From: Podochytrium sp. JEL0797 | Taxonomy: Eukaryota > Chytridiomycota > Chytridiomycetes > Chytridiales > Chytriomycetaceae | NCBI GenBank assembly: GCA_027596195.1 | Contig: JADGJG010000764.1 | Location: 1-12,801 of the forward strand | Length of the DNA stretch: 12,801 nt | Reading direction: 5' to 3' | Position numbers and translations under genes: made by a program | Shown here: positions 1-11,207 of the stretch, in pieces | How the letters are laid out: each line of letters begins with the position of its first letter | Position numbering within the stretch: position 1 is the first letter of the stretch | The notes under the pieces: model-generated | What the model was told of the DNA's origin: nothing | The model's input: the letters and a program-made list of their open reading frames with translations, nothing else | Database searches by the model: none

Positions 1-13
1 GAAACGCCGCTGT

Positions 14-116
14 CCCCCCCCCCCCCCCGGCCCCCAAAAATCTGGCCCCCCCCGCGGCTGCAACCGGGCCAAATTTTTTTCCCAACGTTTGTTTTGGGGG
101 GGGGGGGGGGGGGGGG
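14..116. repeat. Low-complexity DNA with C15 and G21 homopolymers
   Basis: There is an uninterrupted run of 15 C at 14-28, shorter C runs up to about 57, and a run of 21 G at 96-116. The C and G runs are complementary and could pair. G runs of this length can form quadruplexes and are hard to sequence, so the exact lengths are uncertain. No gene is supported here. Confidence 0.9.
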
Positions 117-362
117 CAGGGGCACCTTATTGTTTCCTAGACTCGAATTCGTGCTTCAGCTGGAGTTGCTGGGGATTTTCGAAATCGAGATGTTTTATCG
201 TTCCGTGCATGTGTTTTGTTTTGAGTCCTCTTTATCTGCATAATAAAAGCATCTATATTCGTCTATCGTTTGTGCGTTTTGATTCAATCATGGATTGGAT
301 TTCTCGAAAGCAACGATTTTTTTCTAAGTGCGGATTGACTGCGACGCTTTTCCCAACGCGAT
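117..362 (+). promoter_or_regulatory. SMC3 upstream region
   Basis: These 246 bp precede the SMC3 start codon and hold no supportable gene. An ACGCG core (356-360) lies 2 bp before the ATG. In yeasts ACGCG-type boxes bind the G1/S factor MBF and cohesin genes are cell-cycle regulated. One short match is weak evidence, so a regulatory role is only a possibility. Confidence 0.35.
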
Positions 363-5649
<5,287 letters not shown>

Positions 5650-6134
5650 TCCCGCGCGTCCTTGTTTTTCTTTATTTATATCCACTGTTTTGCTTAGCAC
5701 TGAAGAAATTTGATACAATCAAAATGATATGCCCCCCTTCTGCAATCAGTGACCAATTGGACGCGTTTCTTGGCTCTGTTCTTTCTCTCTGGAACCACCT
5801 GAATCTTGGGACTGTTTTCCGAGCTCTGTTCCAATTCAGTGGCCTAGTCACTAAGCTTTTTTTGGGGGAGTGCCCAACAGATTTCGGGTGGCCTTGGAGT
5901 GCCGAGGCCCGACTGGAAAACGTTTGTTGTGGGAAAGTGACAGGATGAACCCCCTCGAGGGAGCAACTGTGATTCCTTCTCTCCCCCTTCCGTTCCGCAT
6001 TTAGATACGCCTAAGGCAAAAGAGAGGAATTAAGTTTGGCGCGTGCAGCTTATCGGTAATCACCTGACCCCGCCGGGAAAGCCACCTCTTGTCCCGATAG
6101 GGTTCTTGATTCGAAAAAAAAACATTGGAAATCG
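5650..6134. other. Intergenic region between SMC3 and the next plus-strand gene
   Basis: No gene is supported in these 485 bp. No AATAAA follows the SMC3 stop; only an AT-rich stretch at about 5671-5683 is seen. A TTTGGCGCG word lies at 6035-6043, about 90 bp before the next start codon. An in-frame TAA at 6057-6059 closes the downstream gene's frame on its 5' side. No tRNA-like or repeat structure was recognised. Confidence 0.6.
6035..6043 (+). promoter_or_regulatory. E2F-like word TTTGGCGCG
   Basis: The word matches the animal E2F core TTTSGCGC. Some early-diverging fungi are known to keep E2F. The same TTTGGCGC occurs on the minus strand inside the palindrome at 10710-10728. Position upstream of a gene is suggestive, but one 9-bp match is not proof. 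Confidence 0.2.
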
Positions 6135-6856
6135 ATGCTTTCTGTCCAGGACTTGTACGTTGACTGCGTGGCCCCCTCCAAACCCTCCTCGCACCCATTC
6201 CTCCTCATCAAAGAGGACGCTGTGTACCGCGAAGTCCACGATGACGATTGCCTGCACAAGGAAGTGAGTTTGCCCCCCTGCTTTGCTTGAAGTCGGTCCC
6301 TTATTTTCCCCCCCCCCCCCCTCCGATCAGCTTTATGTGCATTCAGACAAGTCCATCGACGGCATCTTCCTCAACAAGGAGGATGCTTCCCTGCTGGGTC
6401 TCACAGAAACTGGGATCGTCGAGACTCTCTACGGCGCCGTTACGAGGTGGGTTACTTGAACTTTGGTGCCACACACGATCCTCGGATCCTCAACCATTAC
6501 ACATGGCACTTTGTAGATACTCCCCCCTCCACATCTCGTTCCTCTCGCACTCGCACTCCCTCCCCGTCTCGAACGTGTACGCCCTCCCGCCCCAATTCGC
6601 AGGAACACACCTCGCCGACGGAATCATTGGCATTTCGCTGCTGTTTGCGCTGGGCGTGAGTGTCGCGTACGACCGCGGGTTCGTTTATCTCGTGCGGAAC
6701 GGGTTCGAACCGCTGATTGCTGGTGGGAACAAGCCGGAGGAGGAAGGGCCTGTTGTCGAGAAGATGATTGCGGCGGAGATGGTGAAAGGGGTGATGGGGT
6801 TGGCGATTTTTGAGGAGGAGGAAGGGTCGGAGGAGATGGGGAGTGAGTCGGATTGA
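6135..6856 (+). CDS. Unrecognised protein with one probable C-terminal membrane segment, 3 exons
   Basis: Exons 6135-6263, 6331-6446 and 6517-6856 join in phase at GTGAGT/TCAG and GTGGGT/GTAG and give 194 residues. The start is the only in-frame ATG after the TAA at 6057-6059, although an extra 5' exon cannot be excluded. The N-terminal half is soluble and polar (IKEDAVYREVHDDD, FLNKEDASLLG). A hydrophobic stretch with core GIIGISLLFALGVSVAY (about 119-135) is the likely membrane segment. The C-terminus is acidic and Glu-rich. Intron 1 has a run of 14 C (6308-6321) as its pyrimidine tract. I do not recognise the family and assign no function. The phased introns and change of composition at their edges argue for a real gene. 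The gene converges with the minus-strand gene at 7066. Confidence 0.68.
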
Positions 6857-6986
6857 ACTGTCGTCATGTTTTGGTTGGTTGGTTGGCGTTTTTGGAATAC
6901 CCCCCCTCCGCTATGTATCCTTATTCTTTTCTTGCTTCTTATTCTTCGGTATTCTAGAGCTGTTTCACCCCCCCACCTGAGCTGTA

Positions 6987-6992
6987 AATAAA
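6987..6992 (+). terminator. Polyadenylation signal AATAAA
   Basis: A canonical AATAAA lies 131 bp after the stop codon of the preceding plus-strand gene, in a 209-bp gap between convergent genes. The rest of the gap has a TTGG repeat near 6872-6887 and C runs but no other feature. Confidence 0.5.
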
Positions 6993-7055
6993 ATGAGAAT
7001 GGCCTGTTTTGTTTCGAACTCATTTGTTGACTCGGGAAAAGGAAGTCATGATTTG

Positions 7056-7061
7056 TTTATT
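7056..7061 (-). terminator. Polyadenylation signal AATAAA, minus strand
   Basis: The plus-strand TTTATT reads AATAAA on the minus strand, four bases after the stop codon of the small membrane protein gene. It is unusually close to the stop but is the only candidate seen. Confidence 0.35.
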
Positions 7062-7065
7062 ATGG

Positions 7066-7586
7066 TCATACGATATGCGGCTCCTGAGTGTGTGATTGAG
7101 GTTCAGAGGATGGTTCCATTTGGTTTTCCCGCGCGACAGGCACGTTTTCGCCCGCCGGTCGTGGTGGCGGTGGTTCATCTGGGTTGGTGGCGAAATCTTC
7201 GAACGGTTCTTTAAGATTCTGATTCGGTGATTTCCTGGATTATCGATCCAAATCTCAGTGAACACGCCAAAGGGGAGGAATGATCCGCCTCACCATTTTG
7301 GGTGGATCAATTTGTCAACGCCCCCTTTCAAGTGCTCGTACGACGGGAGCCAGTACTTTTTGATCGCAGGATCACCAGGTGCAGCTGCTTCAGCAGGAGC
7401 GAGGATCGGGTTGACTGGTGGGGTATGTTTTGGCGCCAGCAAGAACATGTGGATGAGGGACACGGCGCAAACCAAAAGGAAGAAGATGAAGAGAGGAGAG
7501 TGCGAGACTTTTTGCCACCACGGTTTGATCTTCTTGCGGAGCACGAAATAGGTGGCAAAGGTCGCGATGAACCATTTGGCATTCAT
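7066..7586 (-). CDS. Unrecognised small membrane protein, 2 exons
   Basis: Exon 1 is 7586-7294 and exon 2 is 7234-7066, separated by a 59-bp intron (GTGAGG to TCCAG). The split codon restores Trp98, and the product is 153 residues. Without the splice the frame would stop at residue 98, inside the donor GTGAGG. The N-terminus has a hydrophobic stretch (about 5-16), then a basic/aromatic segment (RKKIKPWW) and a strong membrane helix at about 31-51 with core LFIFFLLVCAVSLIHMFLLA. A Pro/Ala-rich linker follows, and the exon 2 tail is Pro/Glu-rich (NPDEPPPPRPAGEN). The layout suggests a single-pass protein with basic residues before the helix. I do not recognise the family. The repeated GC-rich motif at 7661-7677 lies about 75 bp upstream of its start. 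Confidence 0.65.
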
Positions 7587-7660
7587 TTGCTTCCACGAGG
7601 GGGTGAGAGGGGTGTGTGGGGAATTTTTTTGGCGACTCGGTTTCGAACTGTTTGCAAACT

Positions 7661-7677
7661 GTTTGCGCCACGCGCCA
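7661..7677 (-). promoter_or_regulatory. GC-rich upstream motif, copy 1
   Basis: The plus strand reads GTTTGCGCCACGCGCCA. The site lies about 75 bp upstream of the minus-strand start at 7586. It is preceded by a 10-bp palindrome, GTTTGCAAAC (7650-7659), and by TTCGAA (7643-7648). Copy 2 at 8076-8092 matches at 16 of 17 positions. Position and repetition suggest a promoter element. Confidence 0.45.
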
Positions 7678-7905
7678 GAAAGGGGTTAATAAATTGGGAG
7701 AAAAGCGGAGAGGGCTCTGTCTGTATTTCAACTCCCTGAACCAGCCCGCTTATTTCCCCCGCTCGCGCAGCCGCAAAGAAACGCGATCCCAGTATATCCC
7801 ACAGAAAAATGAGAGAACTCCAGCAGTCAGCTTGTACGAATCCAATTCCGTATGATTCCATCACATACGTGATGTCTAACACTGAATGTGGCTGCGGGGG
7901 CAAAC

Positions 7906-7959
7906 TTAATTCATGATGGTGCCTTTCTTGAATCTTGGTTGGTACTCCTTCACATTCTC
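7906..7959 (-). other. Possible terminal exon of an unresolved small gene
   Basis: On the minus strand an acceptor-like TTTGCAG is followed by a stretch ending in TAA that would encode ENVKEYQPRFKKGTIMN. The peptide looks protein-like, and motif copy 2 lies about 115 bp upstream. I could not find a convincing first exon: no ATG occurs between 8181 and the ATG at 7971-7969 just before the acceptor. It may be a tiny gene with a non-obvious first exon, or chance. Confidence 0.2.
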
Positions 7960-8075
7960 CTGCAAACATTGTGATAAATAGATACTGAATTGAAATATTG
8001 TAAAAGGCGTCAGATTTCGAGTGAGGGAGTGCGAGCAAAATCAAAGAATGTGCGTGACAGCGTTTTTCGAACACG

Positions 8076-8092
8076 GTTTGCGCCACGCGCTA
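8076..8092 (-). promoter_or_regulatory. GC-rich upstream motif, copy 2
   Basis: The plus strand reads GTTTGCGCCACGCGCTA, differing from copy 1 only at position 16. It also has TTCGAA just before it (8066-8071). On the minus strand it shares GTGGCGC followed by AAAC with the palindromic elements at 10710 and 10817. Confidence 0.4.
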
Positions 8093-8181
8093 TCTAAACC
8101 GGCGACAGTAAAATAAGTCGATAAAATATGGAACAAAATAGAAGGGAAAATAGAAGGAGCGGTGGACGCCCGATTAGAAAG

Positions 8182-8764
8182 TTAAAACTGCATCATCGCA
8201 TTCTGATTCTGCTGCTGCTGCTGCTGAGCCAGCCTCATTGCCCAAATGTGTTGCAAATGTCCCTGCGAGCCGCTCTTGCACAACTCGCAGTCCCCCGTCG
8301 TTTGCCGTCCCGCGGCAGGATGTCCAGACGTGAACGCCGGACTCGGCCCGGTTGCCGCGGCAGCGATTCCAGCACTCCCACACTGGACACCCATCCTTCC
8401 CATAGAGTCCGCGTGCGCCAAGGCAGCTGCGGAGGACAAGTCCGAGTGGGCGACCCAGGCCTCGCTTGTTGGAGTCGGCGGGAGATGGGAAGGAGTTGCG
8501 CAGCCGCTGTGGTTCGCAGTGAAGGAGGGCCGAAAGTCGGACGAGTTGATGCGCTTCGAGTGGTGCTGCTGTGTGTTGGCGGAAGCGTGAGAAAGCGGAA
8601 TAAGGGGATCGGACATGTTCACTAACCCAGCATTCCGCGGCGGGGTCCGATAGGTCCATTTCCAGGGCGTCTGGCATGAAAGCCTTGCGCTTGCGGGCGC
8701 TTCCAGAGGCGGGAAAGCTGGGCATCTCGAGCGGGTTCAGCTGAGCGACCAAAGAGGGGGACAT
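8182..8764 (-). CDS. Unrecognised protein with a Cys2-His2 cluster and polyglutamine tail, 2 exons
   Basis: Exon 1 is 8764-8627 and exon 2 is 8568-8182, with a 58-bp intron (GTTAGT to CACACAG). The join is phase 0 and gives 174 residues. The frame of each exon is lost beyond the junction, which supports the intron. The ATG at 8764 is used; the frame runs 4 codons further upstream without another ATG. The N-terminus is MSPSLVAQLNPLEMPSFP, followed by a basic patch (ARKRK) that could be a nuclear localisation signal. The middle is low-complexity Ser/Ala/Gly/Pro. Near the C-terminus GDCELCKSGSQGHLQHIW has the spacing C-x2-C-x6-H-x2-H, which could bind zinc. It is followed by six Gln and ends NQNAMMQF. 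This suggests a nuclear or regulatory protein, but no family is recognised. The acceptor is a tandem CAGCAG, so isoforms differing by one Gln are possible. Confidence 0.55.
8209..8226. repeat. (CTG)6 / (CAG)6 trinucleotide repeat
   Basis: Six perfect CTG units on the plus strand read as CAG on the coding minus strand and encode the Gln run of the preceding protein. Repeats of this type can vary in length between strains. Confidence 0.9.
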
Positions 8765-9127
8765 CTTTTTTGGCACTTTTTCGGGATGTTCACATGACGC
8801 ATCGCAACAAGAGCGAACAAGAGCGGAAGAAGATTTCGGAGCATATATATCTCACTCCTACTGCAACTGATATGCTGCCGCCCTCGCCTGCACCTGCTCC
8901 AATCCTTCCCTTCTTCACGCTCCACACTCGGAAATTATCCCACCCTCTCATGACATCCACACCACATCCGACCTGCCAGCCAACCTCCGCCTCCTCCCCA
9001 CACCCCACCCTCAAATCCACCTCCTCGCAACTGGAAGGCCCCGAGGATAAATGTTGGATTCTGGAGTGGCACTGCACTTAGAACGAGAAATACATATTTA
9101 TTTACATTCCACGAAAAAAAAGTCCTC
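8765..9127. other. Intergenic region with a TATA-like tract and a C-rich, G-poor stretch
   Basis: An ATATATAT tract at 8843-8850 lies about 80 bp upstream of the minus-strand start at 8764 and could be its TATA element. From about 8875 to 9040 the plus strand is very C-rich and G-poor, so the minus strand is G-rich. Plus-strand frames are open through it but the peptides are low-complexity Pro/Ser/Thr/His with no recognisable family. I call no gene here. Confidence 0.5.
9097..9102 (-). terminator. Polyadenylation signal AATAAA for the proximal transporter
   Basis: TTTATT on the plus strand reads AATAAA on the minus strand, 25 bp after the stop codon of the transporter gene at 9128-10634. Confidence 0.6.
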
Positions 9128-10634
9128 TCACGCAGGCGCTTTCCAATTCGCCTCCTCATCAGCGATAATCGCGTCCAACTCATCCGGAGTGTCATCCTTC
9201 GGCACCACCTCGACTATCTCATTATCCCCATCCGCAGACAAAGCAATCACCTCTTTGCGGAACTCTCCCTCCCACTTGGCCATCGCCACAGCCGCCAAAC
9301 AGTTGCCCATCACATTCGTGAACGTACGCGCCATGTCCATGAACCAGTCGGCCCCGAGAATCACACCAATCGGCCACTGCGGGATATCAAACTGAGATAG
9401 CGTGGCAGACAGGACAATGATACTCGCGCTGCGGACTCCAGCAACACCCTTGGAGGAGATCATGAGCATGAGGACCATGACGATTTGTTCGGTGATGCTC
9501 TTGGGGGTGTTGGTTGCTTGCGCGCAAAAAACGGCCGCGAGACTGAGGTAGAGAGTGGAGCCGTCGAGGTTGAAGGAGTATCCAAAGGGAACTACGAAAG
9601 CAGTAGTACCGGTGGAGACGCCGTATTCTTCAAGGGCCTCAAACACCTTGGGAAGGGCGGCTTCGGAGGTGGCAGTCGTGTAAGCGATGATGAGCGGTTC
9701 CTTCATGGCGATCGTCAATTCCACCGGATTGATCTTGAAAATCAGGCAGACAGCTCCAAACACAATCACAATGAACAGGAGGCAAGTGATGTAGAGGGCT
9801 CCAACCAACTTTCCCAACTTTCCAAGAATCGAGAGCCCTCCGGCGGTCCCCACAACAGCAGCAATCGAGAAGACTACAGCAATGGGTGCTGCCCAAATGA
9901 TGATGTCGACAAACTTGAACATAACGGCCTGCACCGCACTTGCCATGGTCAAGATGACTTGCTTGTGGTCCTTGTTGGGCACTATAGCGGTCGCACAGCC
10001 AAACAGAATGGCTGCCGTGAGAACTTGCAGTAGCTCAGAGGTTCCTGATCCCCCCATCATTTCTCCCCACGTCTTTGGTGTAAGGTGGTTGATCCAGAGT
10101 GCGTACGTGAACGTGTTCGTGCTTGAGATGTTCGGGTTCGCGACTTGCGTGAAACCATCGCCTGGCTTAACGATGTTGACAGCGAGAAGTCCGAAGATAA
10201 GGGCGAGGGCCTATAAACTCATTCATTAGTGACTCATAAAAATTCGAAGCCAATCCCAGGACGCGACTCACCGAAACAATTTCAAAATAGACAAATGTCT
10301 TGATGGCCAGGCGTCCCAACTTTCCGAGGTCTCCATGACTTGCAATTCCCAGGACGAGTGAAGAGAAGACGAGTGGAAACACAATGAACTGGATGGGTCT
10401 CATGAACAAGTTGGCTGTGGGGGCCGCGTTGATGCTGAATTGGGGCGCCACGGATCCCAACAAACAGCCAAAGATCATGCTGAGGAATAACCAGAAAGTC
10501 AGTGAGCCGACGACCTAAAGAATAGAGTAAGTATTGATGGATGATTGGCTGAAAGAACCGGGCGGAGGTGAAGAAAGGTTTACCTTTTTCCAAAGCGGGC
10601 GCGTGTCGCCGGTTTGAGCAGTTGGAGAGCGCAT
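9128..10634 (-). CDS. Dicarboxylate/amino acid:cation symporter (DAACS/SLC1), proximal paralogue, 3 exons
   Basis: Predicted secondary transporter that imports acidic amino acids or C4-dicarboxylates with Na+ or H+. Exons 10634-10584, 10514-10272 and 10210-9128, both introns phase 0 (GTAAAC/TTTAG and GTGAGT/TATAG), encode 458 residues, normal for the family. The family N-terminus is clear (MRPIQFIVFPLVFSSLVLGI). The HP1 hairpin is TTATSEAALP (276-285). TM7 carries NLDGS (312-316), in place of NMDGT. The HP2 hairpin is SSKGVAGVRSAS (350-361). TM8 carries DMARTFTNVMGN (390-401). The Asp and Arg that hold substrate in the archaeal homologue GltPh (D394, R397) are kept as D390 and R393. The position of the Na+-binding Asp (D405) is Asn401, which I recall as common in bacterial GltP/GltT/DctA. 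Asp at 390 favours glutamate/aspartate over pure dicarboxylates (inference). The tail is acidic and ends WKAPA. This and the next gene are tandem duplicates. Confidence 0.93.
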
Positions 10635-10709
10635 AAAGTTTTTTTTGGAGAGATATTTGGTTGGATGATCCCTTTCCACAGTTATAAATACACGAGAGAT
10701 CCGGAATGT

Positions 10710-10744
10710 GTGGCGCCAAACGCGCCACCTTGCTCCTTACGGCA
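10710..10744. repeat. 35-bp palindromic element, copy 1
   Basis: A perfect inverted repeat, GTGGCGC (10710-10716) and GCGCCAC (10722-10728), flanks a CAAAC spacer and is followed by CTTGCTCCTTACGGCA. It recurs 107 bp away with 32 of 35 bases identical. It lies about 75 bp upstream of the proximal transporter start. A dimeric transcription-factor site is the simplest reading; an RNA hairpin or a small repeat family is possible. Confidence 0.85.
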
Positions 10745-10816
10745 CACTAACTGTGTTATATATATTAAATATTAGAATATAAATTTGATTCAACGCGAAA
10801 ATGATTTGCTTGGTCC

Positions 10817-10851
10817 GTGGCGCCGAACGCGCCACCTTGCTCCTGGCGGCA
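10817..10851. repeat. 35-bp palindromic element, copy 2
   Basis: This copy has the same arms, GTGGCGC (10817-10823) and GCGCCAC (10829-10835), with spacer CGAAC, then CTTGCTCCTGGCGGCA. It differs from copy 1 at one spacer base and two bases downstream, so both palindrome arms are conserved. Confidence 0.85.
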
Positions 10852-11066
10852 TATTTTTCTCTTGAGCGGCATACGAAACAAAATTTGGTTTGACACGTCT
10901 TTTGTATTTGAACTTTTGTTACCTCGCTCTTCTTCTAAGCGCTTTTCTGATTTTGCCCTCCTTTCGTAAACAACGGTGGTAAAAGCTGATACCACTGACG
11001 GCGCCATAGAGGCCGATTTTGGCATGGATCAAATTGAACAACTTGAACGCGCGCTTTTGAATCGAT

Positions 11067-11148
11067 TTATTTACTAAATTTCCATTCCTCAACCTTTTCA
11101 ACAATAATCGAATCCACACCCTCCACAACAGTCTCAACCTCCATCCCT
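11067..11148 (-). pseudogene. Relic copy of the distal transporter's C-terminal tail
   Basis: Part of repeat unit 1. In the transporter's frame it is still open and would encode MEVETVVEGVDSIIVEKVEE then WKFSK and a stop, against MEVETTVGGVDTIVVREVEE then WKVSK in the intact gene. It has no transporter core upstream. It is either a by-product of the tandem duplication or the last remnant of a third paralogue lost by unequal recombination. Confidence 0.75.
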
Positions 11149-11201
11149 CCGATTTTGGCATCGATCAAGTTGAACCACTCGAACGCGTCCTTTTGAATCG
11201 A

Positions 11202-11207
11202 TTTATT
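11202..11207 (-). terminator. Polyadenylation signal AATAAA overlapping the stop codon
   Basis: The minus strand reads AAATAAAT at the end of the distal transporter gene, so AATAAA shares bases with the TAA stop (11205-11203). The same arrangement is kept in the duplicated unit at about 11066-11071. Confidence 0.4.

Larger units (their letters stand above)
7587..8181. other. Poorly resolved intergenic region
   Basis: These 595 bp lie between two minus-strand genes. They contain two copies of a 17-bp GC-rich motif and one short minus-strand stretch that could be a terminal exon (7906-7959). The long minus-strand reading frame across 8086-7583 looks random: it starts with no ATG context, runs through the motifs, and is compositionally unlike its neighbours. 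No RNA gene was recognised. Confidence 0.5.
10635..11012. promoter_or_regulatory. Intergenic region upstream of the proximal transporter
   Basis: This region holds no supported gene. It contains a TATAAATA tract (10683-10690) about 50 bp upstream of the start at 10634, two palindromic 35-bp elements, and an AT-rich block between them (about 10756-10790). There is also a weaker inverted repeat, GTGGTA at 10976-10981 and TACCAC at 10990-10995, with an 8-nt loop. It is both the promoter of the proximal gene and part of the 3' flank of the distal one. Confidence 0.55.

Noticed and set aside
6705..6721. GGTTCGAACC, resembling a tRNA B box
   Set aside because: It lies inside a coding exon. No A box, acceptor stem or cloverleaf can be drawn around it.
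7583..8086. Minus-strand open frame of 167 codons
   Set aside because: It crosses both copies of the GC-rich motif and overlaps the start of the next minus-strand gene. It has no recognisable domain and no supporting splice pattern.
8128..8625. Long plus-strand open frame of 165 codons
   Set aside because: It lies opposite the two-exon minus-strand gene. Its translation is Arg/Gly-rich with no domain, while the minus-strand exons break at proper splice sites and join in phase.
9121..9135. GTGAGA at the stop of the proximal transporter as a donor to a further exon
   Set aside because: Splicing to a GTGCAG acceptor would give a short extra tail, but the signal is weak, AATAAA lies in the putative intron, and the paralogue ends at the matching place.
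9485..10033. Plus-strand open frame of 182 codons opposite the proximal transporter
   Set aside because: The minus strand here encodes clear DAACS motifs. The antisense frame is a by-product of its codon bias, and a similar frame appears at 11563-12306 opposite the paralogue.
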